Source: Bradyrhizobium sp. WSM3983
Lineage (GTDB): Bacteria > Pseudomonadota > Alphaproteobacteria > Rhizobiales > Xanthobacteraceae
Direction of reading: 5' to 3'
NCBI RefSeq assembly: GCF_000473045.1
Contig: NZ_AXAY01000004.1
Coordinates: 1 to 64,000 of the forward strand
Length of the DNA stretch: 64,000 bases
Part shown: positions 8,123 through 17,713 of the stretch, piece by piece
Layout of the letters: every line of letters starts with the position of its first letter
How positions within the stretch are numbered: position 1 is the stretch's first letter
Position numbers and translations under genes: made by a program
The notes under the pieces: model-generated
What the model saw: the letters and a program-made list of their open reading frames with translations, nothing else
Told to the model about the DNA's origin: nothing
Database searches by the model: none

Positions 8123-11100
8123 ATGCTGGAGCGGATCCAATCAGAGAACACGGTGAGCGGAGCCGTAAAAATCGCTTGCTCCGCCGCTGATAACGTCAAC
8201 GTCGCGTTCTATCAGAACGCCGTGCCCATCATCCGGGATCTCGCGGTCGAAAACGCGCTAGGCAGTGATCTAACGGAAGTTGCGGTCCATCTTACATCGG
8301 AGCCGCCATTTCTTACCCCCGGGGTATGGCGCATCGATCGTATTGCGGACCAAACTGTCCACCATATTCGCAGTCTTGATCCGAAGCTTGATCCTGCCTT
8401 TCTCGCCGGCATCAACGCCTCACGGCGCGGCGAACTTCGCATCCGGGTCGAAGCGGCGGGGACTGTGCTCGGCGATCACGCTGTCGAAATCAATCTGCTG
8501 CCGCCTTCGCACTGGGGCGGCCTCAATTCAGCGCCGGAACTGCTGGCGGCCTTCGTCCGGCCGACCGATCCCAGCATCGATGTCATCCTGCGCGAAGCCT
8601 CCAACAAGCTTGCATCCGCCGGTCGCGACGAGGCCCTGGATGGCTACCGCAAGGGGACCAAGGCTCGCGCCTGGGAGATCGCCGAGGCGATCTGGGCGGC
8701 GCTGGTGTCACATTCGATCGCCTACGTCTTGCCGCCGAAAAGCTTCGAACGTTCTGGCCAGATGGTCCGTGGCCCTAGCGAAATTCTTTCACGCAAGGTC
8801 GGCACCTGCCTCGACCTGACGCTGCTGTACGCGTCGTGCCTCGAACAATCGGGCCTTAACCCCGTCGTTGCCCTCACCGACGGCCATGCATTTGTCGGCA
8901 TCTGGCTGGTGGACGAGGATTTCTCTGGCCTCGTCGTCGACGATCCCCAGATGTTGCGCAAGCGCGTGCAACTGGAAGAAATGGTCGTGGTCGAGACAAC
9001 CCTGCTCACGGGTGCGCACCCGGCGCGCTTTAAGCAGGCCGTCGAAGCGGCCAAGAAATTGATTGCTGAGGACGCCGCCTCGCCCTTCGAACTCGCCGTC
9101 GACGTCCGTCGGGCGCGAAGTGCCAAGATCCGTCCTCTCGACCTGTCGGGCTTGGCCGAACCGGCAATCCGGCCCGTCACCGACACTGCGACGATCGCGC
9201 AGGAAGTCGGCGAAGTTCCACATTTCGAAGAGGATCTCGACAAGCGTCGTGAGCCTGCACCCGAAAAGAACCTCGACAGGCTCGAGATCTGGAAGCGCAA
9301 CCTACTCGACCTCTCGCTGAAGAACCGGCTGCTCAATTTCAAGGATGCAAAATCGACCATCGCAATCGAGTGCCCTGATTGCGCGTTTCTCGAGGACAGG
9401 CTCTCCGATGGAGAACGCTTCAAACTGCTGGGCAAGACCACGGTGCTCGACGGCAGCGACGGGCGCGATACGACGCTACTCGCTGACCGCCAGAATGAGG
9501 ACGCACGCAAGGACTTCATCCTGGACGCGATGAAACGGGGCGATCTGCACACAAACGTTGCCGACACCGAACTGGAAAGCCGGCTCACCGATCTCTACCG
9601 GGCATCGCGACTCGCCTTCGAGGAAGGGGGCGCGAACATCCTCTATCTGTGCCTCGGCTTCCTGAAATGGACGCCGCAGGACGGGGCCGGGCCCTACAGA
9701 GCGCCGCTGATCCTGGTACCCGTGCAGCTCGAGCGCAAAAGCGTGCGCTCTGGTTTCCGCCTCGCGCTGCACGAAGACGAAGCGCGCTTCAATCCGACAC
9801 TCCTGCAGATGCTAAAGCAGGATTTCGATCTGTCGATGCCGGAGTTCGATGGCGAACTGCCGCAGGACGCCTCCGGCATCGATGTCGGTGGGATCTGGAA
9901 ATCCGTCCGCCGCCACATCAAGAGCATCAAGGGCTGGGAGGTCACCGAGCAGGTTACGCTCTCGACCCTCTCCTTCACCAAGTATCTGATGTGGAAAGAC
10001 CTCGTCGACCGTACCGATCTGCTGAAGCGCAACCCGGTGGTGCGCCACCTGATCGATACCCCGACCCACAGCTACGAGGGATCCGGAGCGGGCTTCATCG
10101 ACGCGCGAACCATCGACGAAACCATCGAGCCGGCTGAACTGTTCGCGCCGCTCTCGGCCGATTCCTCGCAGATCGCCGCCGTCGTCGCCGCCCAACGAGG
10201 CGCGGACTACGTTCTGTTCGGCCCTCCCGGCACTGGCAAGAGCCAGACCATCGCCAACGCCATCACGAACTGCCTTGCCCACCAGAAGACGGTGCTGTTC
10301 GTCTCACAGAAAACTGCAGCGCTCGAAGTCGTCAGGCAGCGCATGCAGGCGATCGGACTCGGCAACTATTGTCTCGAGGTGCACTCGACCAAGGCCCAAA
10401 AATCCAGCGTGCTGGAGCAACTCGCGACCGCCTGGCGCGAGCGCAATCACGTCACCGAAGAGCACTGGTCGACGGCCGCTGGCGACCTGAAGACGAAGCG
10501 CGATCAGTTGAACAGGCTGGTCTCGGCGCTGCACCGCAGGCGCGCGAACGGCATGACGGCCTACGAGGCTTTCGGACGCGTGGTCGCGGATCGCGGCCGC
10601 CTCGCCGACATCGAACTCACATGGCCGGCTGGAACGGTGCATTCCCCGGAGCAGCTTGCCAGGATGCGTGAGAGCTGCGCGGACATCCGCATTGCATTGG
10701 AGGCGGTCGGAGACCCGTCCGTCCATCCGTTGCAGGGCATCGAGCAAACCCGCTGGAATCCGGCCTGGGCGCAAGCCTTGCAGCAGGCGATCGATCGGCT
10801 GCAGAACACGCTGCAGCAAATGCGCGAGGCGGCGGACGCGCTCGTCACCTCCCTTGGACTGACCGAGGTCGCCGACGACAGCTCGTTGCCGCAACTCGTC
10901 AAGTTGGTTGCGCTGATGATGAACCCGGCCGCCGCAGACGGTGCGCTGCTGCTCGGCGAAGAAGCTCACCATCGTATCCGAGCGCTGACCGCCCTGGCCG
11001 ACGTGGCCCTCCGCATCCGCGACAAGGCGTCCGAACTGTCGGCCGAATATGATCTCAAGGCGGCGCTGCTCGACCTGCCGACCCTGCAACGGGAATGGAC

Positions 11101-14100
11101 CGAGGCTTGCGCATCCAACGTGCTGGTGCGCGGCGGCCGCAAGAAAAAGATACGTATCCATCTGCAGCCGTACTGCCCGAGCGAGGTGCCAGACGAGATC
11201 GGGCGTGACCTCATCGTCTTGCAAGATCTTTGCGATCTGATTCGCGGACTGGAAGCACTGAGACCGCATTTCAGCGGTATCGAGCGGTTGTGGCGGGGAT
11301 TGGATAGCGACCCGGCGCGCATCGCAACTCTCATCAAATGGGCTCACGACCTGCAAGCTGCCGTCGACGCCTTCCAGATCGACGACGTGCCGCCAGAACA
11401 GATAACCGCGCACGTCACCGCCCTCCTCACCCAGGACATCTCACGCTTTCGTCCCGGGGGTCAGGTACGCAGGGCGTTTGACACCATGCAGCAGGCTTTC
11501 CCGGCCATGCATCAGGCGGCTAAGGATGTTGGCACGTGTATCGGCCTCGACCACCCCGAAGAGATCATCCAGCTGGAGCCCGGCTGGATCAACGAGTTGC
11601 AGGAACGGACGGCAAGGTGGAAGGCCAACATCATCAAGGCGCCGCAATGGGCGACATGGCGGGCGGCTGCAAAAACTGCGCGCGCCGCCGGACTATCGCC
11701 GCTCGTGGATGCCGTCGAGGACGGCCGAGTTACTCGCGACGAACTTGCCGGCGCGTTCGATTTTTCTTACGCGCGTTGGGTCGCGGAGACCATCGTGAAC
11801 GAGGACGAGGTGCTGAGCAGCTTCCTGGCCGAAAGGCATGAGGCCCTCATCGAGGCCTTCGTCGCCGCCGACCAGAAGGTCTGCGAGCTCGCCAGGCAGA
11901 TCGTCAAGGCGCGGATCGGGGCCTCGGTGCCGACACAGACCAATTTCGGCAAGGATCCGGAATGGGGGACGCTAGCGCGTGAGATCAACAAGAAGGCGCG
12001 CCACATACCGCTGCGCCAGCTCTTTGGGCGGATCCCGAACGTCATGACCCAGCTCGCACCTTGCATCATGATGAGCCCGCTTTCGATCGCGCAATACCTT
12101 CCGGCGCAAGCGAAACCGTTCGACGTCGTGATCTTTGACGAAGCATCGCAAATTCCCGTTTGGGACGCCATCGGCGCCATCGCTCGCGGCAGCCAAGTGA
12201 TCATCGTCGGCGACCCTGAGCAGCTTCCGCCAACCAGCGTCGGCCAGCGCGGGGTCGAGGATGAGGACGATGACGGTTCAACAGTTCAGAGCCAGCAGAG
12301 CATACTGGACGAATGTCTCGCCTCGAATATCCCGAGCATGCGACTGTCGTGGCACTACCGCAGCCGCCACGAGAGCTTGATCGCGTTTTCGAACGCAAAA
12401 TACTACCGCGGCGAACTGATGACCTTTCCGTCACCGGTAACCCGCGACACCGCGGTTCGCTACGTGCATGTCGAGGGCGGCATCTACGAACGCGGCGGTG
12501 CCAAGGTAAACCGGAAGGAAGCCGAAGCGGTCGTCGCCGAGGTTCTCCGACGGCTAAAGACATCGTCAAAATCGATCGGAGTGGTCACATTCAACGGCGA
12601 CCAACAGCGCCTGATCGAAAATATGCTCGATCAGGCCCGACGCAGCGATCCCGCCCTGGAGCCACATTTCGACAAGAACCAAGCTCGCGAGCCGATTTTC
12701 GTCAAGAACATCGAGAACGTGCAGGGGGACGAGCGTGACGTCATCATCTTTTCGGTCGCCGTCGGTCCCGATAAGACCGGTCGAGTTACTGCGCAAATCT
12801 CCTCGCTCAACGGCGAGGGCGGCCACCGCCGACTCAATGTCGCAATCACCCGTGCACGCAGCGAGCTTTTGGTCTTCGCGACACTCCGCCCCGAGCAGAT
12901 TGACCTAGGGCGCACCAGAGCCAAAGGCGTGGTCGACTTCAAGCACTTTCTGGAATTCGCCGAGTACGGCGCACGCGCGATCGCCGAGGCGTTCTCACCG
13001 ACCGGTCGCGGGACGGATTCGCCGTTTGAGGATGCCGTGATGGACGCGCTGCAAAAGCGGGGGTGGGAAGTCCATCCACAAATAGGCGTTTCGTGCTTCC
13101 GGGTCGACCTTGGCGTCGTGGACCCGGACTTTCCGGGCCGCTATCTCGCCGGGATCGAATGCGACGGCGCCACCTATCACCGCTCGGCTACCGCCCGCGA
13201 TCGGGACCGCCTCCGCGAGCTGGTCCTGACGGACCTCGGTTGGCGTATCTTGCGTATCTGGAGCACCGAGTGGTGGATGGACAGCTCCTCGGCTGCAGAA
13301 AAGATCCATACGCGGCTGACATCCGATCTTGAAGCGGACCGCGCGTCACGCCCATCTGCCACCTCCCCGGAAGAGGTCATCGATATTGGTGCGCTTCCGT
13401 TCATGGGGGAGATGTCGGTCAGTGCTCAGGATGCCTCGGAAACAGCGGAGGCTGCACCTTCTGATGAACAGACGGAACCGGCTCCTACCGGCAAGAACGA
13501 TCTTCCGAACTCGCAGCCGCTTCTCCCTGTTCCCGCAAACGGCAGCAAGCCTGACGAGGAGCCGAGGGTCTACGCGCGCGGACCAGGGTCGGCTGCCGCC
13601 GATCCTGCCGTGATGCCGAGGCTGTACACGAAAGCTGACCCCAGCATAGTCGCGGCCCCCGACCGAGAGCGCTTCTACGACGTTGGCTACCGGGGCAATC
13701 TCCGCAACATGATTGACCATGTGATCGAAATCGAAGGTCCGATCTATTTCGATGTTTTGATCGACCGCGTCGCACGCGCACACGGCTTCCAACGTTCGGG
13801 CGAGACGGTGCAGCGAATCATCCGAGCAGCACTTGGTCGAGACCGCTTCCCCACAAGCCGAGACGGCGATCGAGAGATCATTTGGCCGCAAAACACGGCG
13901 CCCAGCGCTAGGTCGCCCTACCGCGGCGGCGGCGGCCGCGAGCACGGCGATGTGCCGCTGCCCGAACTGGCGGGCCTTGGCGATGTTCTTCGTGCCCAGG
14001 GCCTCGAGGAGGATGAAGACTTGATCCGCGGCATGCAGGAACACTTTGGACTTGGCCGGCTCGCGATCTCCACGCGTCAACGCTTCGAGGCGGCTATAAT

Positions 14101-14116
14101 GTTTGATGAGAACTGA
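8123..14116 (+). CDS. Giant DUF4011/SF1 helicase/Vsr-like nuclease/DUF3320 protein
   Basis: This predicts 1997 residues, starting at an ATG after GAGGG. The domain order read from the sequence is as follows. Residues about 220-275 look transglutaminase-like (GTCLDLTLLYASCLEQSGL, then DGHAFVGIWL). DUF4011 covers roughly 390-600. The SF1 helicase has Walker A GPPGTGKS at 700-707, DEAS at 1339-1342, HYRSRHE at 1411, VQGDERD at 1533 and LNVAITRARSE at 1571. A Vsr/MTES_1575-type nuclease follows (GIECDGATYHR at 1677, then LGWRILRIWSTEWW). DUF3320 lies near 1860-1910. Such proteins are widespread in defence islands and probably couple unwinding to DNA cleavage. All main helicase motifs look intact. 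The gene stands alone, suggesting a single-protein system. Confidence 0.9.
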   Translation: MLERIQSENTVSGAVKIACSAADNVNVAFYQNAVPIIRDLAVENALGSDLTEVAVHLTSEPPFLTPGVWRIDRIADQTVHHIRSLDPKLDPAFLAGINASRRGELRIRVEAAGTVLGDHAVEINLLPPSHWGGLNSAPELLAAFVRPTDPSIDVILREASNKLASAGRDEALDGYRKGTKARAWEIAEAIWAALVSHSIAYVLPPKSFERSGQMVRGPSEILSRKVGTCLDLTLLYASCLEQSGLNPVVALTDGHAFVGIWLVDEDFSGLVVDDPQMLRKRVQLEEMVVVETTLLTGAHPARFKQAVEAAKKLIAEDAASPFELAVDVRRARSAKIRPLDLSGLAEPAIRPVTDTATIAQEVGEVPHFEEDLDKRREPAPEKNLDRLEIWKRNLLDLSLKNRLLNFKDAKSTIAIECPDCAFLEDRLSDGERFKLLGKTTVLDGSDGRDTTLLADRQNEDARKDFILDAMKRGDLHTNVADTELESRLTDLYRASRLAFEEGGANILYLCLGFLKWTPQDGAGPYRAPLILVPVQLERKSVRSGFRLALHEDEARFNPTLLQMLKQDFDLSMPEFDGELPQDASGIDVGGIWKSVRRHIKSIKGWEVTEQVTLSTLSFTKYLMWKDLVDRTDLLKRNPVVRHLIDTPTHSYEGSGAGFIDARTIDETIEPAELFAPLSADSSQIAAVVAAQRGADYVLFGPPGTGKSQTIANAITNCLAHQKTVLFVSQKTAALEVVRQRMQAIGLGNYCLEVHSTKAQKSSVLEQLATAWRERNHVTEEHWSTAAGDLKTKRDQLNRLVSALHRRRANGMTAYEAFGRVVADRGRLADIELTWPAGTVHSPEQLARMRESCADIRIALEAVGDPSVHPLQGIEQTRWNPAWAQALQQAIDRLQNTLQQMREAADALVTSLGLTEVADDSSLPQLVKLVALMMNPAAADGALLLGEEAHHRIRALTALADVALRIRDKASELSAEYDLKAALLDLPTLQREWTEACASNVLVRGGRKKKIRIHLQPYCPSEVPDEIGRDLIVLQDLCDLIRGLEALRPHFSGIERLWRGLDSDPARIATLIKWAHDLQAAVDAFQIDDVPPEQITAHVTALLTQDISRFRPGGQVRRAFDTMQQAFPAMHQAAKDVGTCIGLDHPEEIIQLEPGWINELQERTARWKANIIKAPQWATWRAAAKTARAAGLSPLVDAVEDGRVTRDELAGAFDFSYARWVAETIVNEDEVLSSFLAERHEALIEAFVAADQKVCELARQIVKARIGASVPTQTNFGKDPEWGTLAREINKKARHIPLRQLFGRIPNVMTQLAPCIMMSPLSIAQYLPAQAKPFDVVIFDEASQIPVWDAIGAIARGSQVIIVGDPEQLPPTSVGQRGVEDEDDDGSTVQSQQSILDECLASNIPSMRLSWHYRSRHESLIAFSNAKYYRGELMTFPSPVTRDTAVRYVHVEGGIYERGGAKVNRKEAEAVVAEVLRRLKTSSKSIGVVTFNGDQQRLIENMLDQARRSDPALEPHFDKNQAREPIFVKNIENVQGDERDVIIFSVAVGPDKTGRVTAQISSLNGEGGHRRLNVAITRARSELLVFATLRPEQIDLGRTRAKGVVDFKHFLEFAEYGARAIAEAFSPTGRGTDSPFEDAVMDALQKRGWEVHPQIGVSCFRVDLGVVDPDFPGRYLAGIECDGATYHRSATARDRDRLRELVLTDLGWRILRIWSTEWWMDSSSAAEKIHTRLTSDLEADRASRPSATSPEEVIDIGALPFMGEMSVSAQDASETAEAAPSDEQTEPAPTGKNDLPNSQPLLPVPANGSKPDEEPRVYARGPGSAAADPAVMPRLYTKADPSIVAAPDRERFYDVGYRGNLRNMIDHVIEIEGPIYFDVLIDRVARAHGFQRSGETVQRIIRAALGRDRFPTSRDGDREIIWPQNTAPSARSPYRGGGGREHGDVPLPELAGLGDVLRAQGLEEDEDLIRGMQEHFGLGRLAISTRQRFEAAIMFDEN

Positions 14117-14724
14117 CCAAGAGCCGAGGCACGTTTGGAACAACACGCGGACAAAGCGGCGTCGGTCCAGCTTCCTCCAGCGTCGAGGTGACAAAAATGA
14201 TCGGTTTAGTTTGGAAGTCCCAGGCTCACATAGGTAACCAGAACCGCTTGAGATGTGCTTGAAACGATCACCGTGAGATGCGGACGCATACCCTGATCTG
14301 AAGCATGGGAAGATGCTTCTTTAGTGCTTCTCCACCCGCTTTGGCGCCGTCTCTGGTTGCAAACCCGGATTCCGCTGGCGCATTACGGTCGACTTGAAGC
14401 CAGTCAGGTGCTTCCTGGCTGTTTTGCGGAATTGTCTCGCTGCGGATCATTAGGTAGACGTGTTCTTTGTCTGGACTTTCACTCGCGTTCTGGTTGCGAA
14501 ATCATACGATCGCGACTCGGGACGTCCGCTGCTCCGTCCGTTTCAAGCGTAACCAGAGGCAGCAATCCACGACTGGCTGCAACCATTTCATTCCCATTGT
14601 GCGGTGAAGGTGGTTGGGAATGATGGGTAGCGTGAGTCGCCAGATCCGCGATCCCTATCAACACGACTCAGCAAAATTCGGATACTCATTGACGAATCGG
14701 GGAGCGCCGAACCGCAGGTGGAAA
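14117..14724. other. Intergenic region
   Basis: About 600 bases with no convincing gene. The open frames here have poor composition and no ribosome sites. Confidence 0.35.
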
Positions 14725-14919
14725 ATGACCTCATCGAAATTCAGAGCCGAAGTTAAAGAACGGGAGGCTGGTGAGCCCTGCTTTGTCGTACTCAACATGG
14801 ATCAATCTATCGGCCTTGATCCCAAGCAGATCGTTTTCGATCTCCCTAGTGGTACGGGCCTTCCGGAAGCTCGCCAACTTGCAACTGCTCTGAGTGGCCT
14901 AACCGTTTCCGTCCGATAG
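14725..14919 (+). CDS. Small hypothetical protein, 64 residues
   Basis: I place the start at the ATG at 14725 (MTSSKFRAEVKEREAGEP). The open frame extends further upstream with no better start. The later part, QIVFDLPSGTGLPEARQLAT and LSGLTVSV, resembles short rhizobial proteins of unknown function. There are no membrane segments. The isolated position and weak ribosome site limit confidence. Confidence 0.5.
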   Translation: MTSSKFRAEVKEREAGEPCFVVLNMDQSIGLDPKQIVFDLPSGTGLPEARQLATALSGLTVSVR

Positions 14920-15026
14920 CACGGATAACCTACCCAAGTTCGAGTTAGGCCTCGATGCGTATGATTCGGAGACGCGCCGCCCAACTGCGATCGTCTCAGC
15001 CCTTCTCGGGTGAATCGCGCGCTTGC

Positions 15027-15203
15027 CTAGGGATTCAAGAGATTCTTGAACTCCACGTAGATGACGGCGGCGATAATCAGCACCGCAGCCTGGGTGAAGT
15101 GATCGCCAAACAGCGGAAGGCCCCAGCCCTCAGGCAAGACCTTCTCGAGCAAAAGCAGAACAAGCTCCATGGCCAAAGCCAACCGCAACGCAAAGGGCAT
15201 CAT
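15027..15203 (-). CDS. 58-residue small membrane protein
   Basis: A minus-strand frame from two consecutive ATG codons (15198-15203) ends in TAG at 15027-15029. It encodes a leucine-rich helix (ALRLALAMELVLLLLEKVLP) and a second hydrophobic helix (TQAAVLIIAAVIYVEF). GGAG lies four to seven bases before the ATG pair. The two-helix pattern with a short central turn (EGWGLPLFGD) is a normal small inner-membrane protein layout. No family recognised. Confidence 0.55.
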   Translation of the reverse strand: MMPFALRLALAMELVLLLLEKVLPEGWGLPLFGDHFTQAAVLIIAAVIYVEFKNLLNP

Positions 15204-15489
15204 CGCGCTCCATAGACGAACCTAAGATGGTTCGTTCTGGACGACTGCGTGCCGCTCGAAAATTGGTTTGATGTTGCGTGCTGCGGCGGCGATCTCATTG
15301 CAGCTGCTGCTCGCCGCCAACAGCTTTTGCGGGCAACGGCACATGCGGGCAATTTCAGATTAGGCGCAGTCGGCGAAGGAGCCCCCTCGGCAGCCTCAAC
15401 CCCGGTCGAATACCTTTATCTATATTCAGCCACAGATTGCCACTGGTAACCACTTGTCACTGGGGGTTGACCATGATAGCAAGTGAGGT
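15204..15489. other. Intergenic region
   Basis: About 290 bases between the small membrane protein, read leftwards, and the next rightward gene. No supportable feature beyond presumed promoters. Confidence 0.35.
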
Positions 15490-16155
15490 TTGCTTCTTAC
15501 AGGCAATTTCCACACAAGAAGCGTTGCGGGGGTCGAAGTGCCGGACTGGGCTGATGTATACGAGCCGGATCTAGATGCTCGCCTGGATCTTCAACCGAAT
15601 GCGCTATTCTTCATTCCGACGGGCCGGACGGTGCTCAATGGCGAGAGCGTTGCAAGTCTTTCTACCCACTCCGGTACCTTGAAGCGGGCGAATCGCACGG
15701 GCCTGGCGGGAAAGGCCGCCATCAAGAAGGTCTGGAATTGCGAACCCGTCGTCTATGCGTCGGCGCTGGGATTTATCGCCTTAGCGAACAACCTCACGGA
15801 GGCAGCAACCTTTTCAACCGCCGACATCGTAGCGTGCATCTTCAAAATTCCCACGCTTAAGGCGGCCGCAACCACCAAGAACCTGCTGACAGCAGCCGCT
15901 ATCGCGACTGCATCCGGTGTTCCTGAAAGGATCGTAACCTCTGCGCTTGAGGGTTACCGCATGAGCTTCAATCACGCGGAAGCATTGTTCAAAGTCTGCG
16001 CCGATCCGGCCACCAGATTGGACGATTTCCTGGTAACACAAGCGCGAAATGACAGCCGCACTAGCATCAAACAAGACGCAAGCGGGTATGTTTATCGACG
16101 CACCGACCTAATGCCATCGGCGCCGCCGGCAAGGCACCACTGGGCGATACAATAA
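15490..16155 (+). CDS. Hypothetical protein, 221 residues
   Basis: This frame uses a TTG start at 15490; there is no ATG in the first part, so the true start is uncertain. The middle region, ATTKNLLTAAAIATASGVPERIV in outline, is helical and looks like a short DNA-binding or helical-bundle segment (ASGVPERIVTSALEGY). The N-terminus reads VEVPDWADVYEPDLDARLD. I recognise no family. A perfect hairpin directly after the stop (16163-16180) supports it as a real transcription unit. Confidence 0.5.
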   Translation: MLLTGNFHTRSVAGVEVPDWADVYEPDLDARLDLQPNALFFIPTGRTVLNGESVASLSTHSGTLKRANRTGLAGKAAIKKVWNCEPVVYASALGFIALANNLTEAATFSTADIVACIFKIPTLKAAATTKNLLTAAAIATASGVPERIVTSALEGYRMSFNHAEALFKVCADPATRLDDFLVTQARNDSRTSIKQDASGYVYRRTDLMPSAPPARHHWAIQ

Positions 16156-16162
16156 TTGGAAA

Positions 16163-16180
16163 AGCCGGCTTTCGCCGGCT
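16163..16180. terminator. Bidirectional terminator hairpin
   Basis: AGCCGGC, loop TTTC, GCCGGCT form a perfect 7-bp stem. An A-run precedes it and a pyrimidine-rich stretch follows. It lies between two convergent genes (stops at 16155 and 16188), so it probably terminates both. Confidence 0.75.
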
Positions 16181-16187
16181 CATCCCT

Positions 16188-16607
16188 TTACGTTGTCAGA
16201 TCATACACGCTTCCGCCGATTTCCGCTGCCCGAGGTATCCGGCGAACGGACGTACCGAAGAGATAGATATCGCCGCGCACAACTAATCGTTCCGGCAATT
16301 CCTTGAGATTCGAACACAGTTCCAAATCCAAGTCGCCGCCGACGACGATATCTTCGGCGAGCCTCTGCAATGACGTGCATCCCTCTAACTCGACGGCACC
16401 ACCAACCCGAAGCTGCGTTGGCAAAGCGCGAATCCGAGTCCCTCGCAATAGCAGCCGCCCTTCGACGGTGAGCGCTGCCGGCAAGTCGGTGAGTGCAGAT
16501 ACGCCCTCCGCGTTCAGATCGCCCTCGATGACGGCGTTGAGAAGGAACGGGAGCGTTCCGTTGGATACACGAAGTGAAAGGCTCAGGACACCAGATGATC
16601 CGGACAT
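16188..16607 (-). CDS. Leucine-rich-like repeat protein
   Basis: This predicts 139 residues. I prefer the ATG at 16607 because GGAGG precedes it by eight bases. From about residue 40 to the end there are about five consecutive units of 20-21 residues with the pattern LPxxLxVxGxLxLxGCxxLxx, for example LPTQLRVGGAVELEGCTSLQ and LPERLVVRGDIYLFGTSV. This is a solenoid of the leucine-rich/pentapeptide-like kind, built on LP..L starts and a VGG turn. There is no signal peptide. Such solenoids usually bind proteins. The partner is unknown; the gene converges with the 221-residue hypothetical. Confidence 0.7.
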   Translation of the reverse strand: MSGSSGVLSLSLRVSNGTLPFLLNAVIEGDLNAEGVSALTDLPAALTVEGRLLLRGTRIRALPTQLRVGGAVELEGCTSLQRLAEDIVVGGDLDLELCSNLKELPERLVVRGDIYLFGTSVRRIPRAAEIGGSVYDLTT

Positions 16608-17713
16608 TCGACCGTCCTCCTTGCCTCCACCCATCGCCGGAAGGCCATGGCGAGGCGGGTCTGAAGAGACGCGTTCCTTCGACTACTATGCAACCCAAAC
16701 GCCAGGCAACGAAATGACCTGCTGCACAATTGAGCAACTGATCGATGTCTGATTCGTTTTAACAATTCCTCTTTGCCGCACTGAGGGTCTCTCCCGCCTT
16801 TTCCACTGGTTTGAGGTTGGGAGGAGAGGCGATGGCAGCAGCCGTGCCGCAGAGTTGAGCGGCATTCCCGTCCCTGAAAGGCAGGACGCGTCGGGAAGCC
16901 CTTGATTTCTATTTCCGCTCTCAAGGACATAGGGCATATCGCGGCGGTACCTTCGATCTTGCTCTCGCAGCCGGTGGTGACCTGACAACCCCTCAAGACG
17001 CCCGTTGGTCCCAACGTGGAAATACGAGGTCTCCTGACTATCGGCCCAGGCAATGGTAACTGTCGCAACGAACCGCTCAACGCTCTGAATTGTCAGCGTC
17101 TGATCCGCTTCCAGCGTCTCGACCACACCAACCCCGTCCTTCTTGAAGCCTTTTCGCACCGTTCGTCGGCTGCATGGCTGCAACCGGTCACGATTCCTAG
17201 TCGAGCTCGCGGGGATCCGCCTGGAGTGTGGGAAGCCGGCCCTGGAGCTGCTCGATCGCTTTTCGGCATCAGAGATCGAAGGCATTCGCGATGCCATGAG
17301 GATCATTGGCCCCGAGGATTGTACTGGCCTGTCGTGGGTCGGACGAATGCAAGACCGACGGCTCCGGCGGACTGACATCGGGGGCGGAACGAGGACGGTC
17401 GCGCTCCAGCCGGCGAACTTAGATCTTCGGCAACACGCCCGAATGATTCGACGCCGTGATCGGCGAGACGCGCGGGGTCTCAAATGCCAAGGGGTACGGA
17501 CCTTGGATGCCGCAGCGGCGCACCTGGGACAACATCGCTTAACTTCATCATCGAGATCTGAGCGAGAAAGGCTCGTTAGCTTGCTTGCGCTGCCCAAGCC
17601 TAACCTTCCATGACTCTTTCGGCCGGGTCGTTCTGAACGACATCACCTCCAATGGGGGGCGGTGGGCGGCGGCGATCAAGGTGAGACGTTAGCGACGATC
17701 GGATGTCGTGGAA
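16608..17713. other. 1.1-kb region without an intact gene
   Basis: Minus-strand fragments around 16950-17160 read protein-like (GVGVVETLEADQTLTIQSVE and FVATVTIAWADSQETSYFHV) but stay in frame only briefly and have no start or recognisable family. I take this as decayed coding DNA of unknown origin. Confidence 0.35.

Noticed and set aside
16686..17597. 303-codon minus-strand open frame
   Set aside because: Only short parts look like protein, there is no good start and no family; listed as decayed DNA instead.
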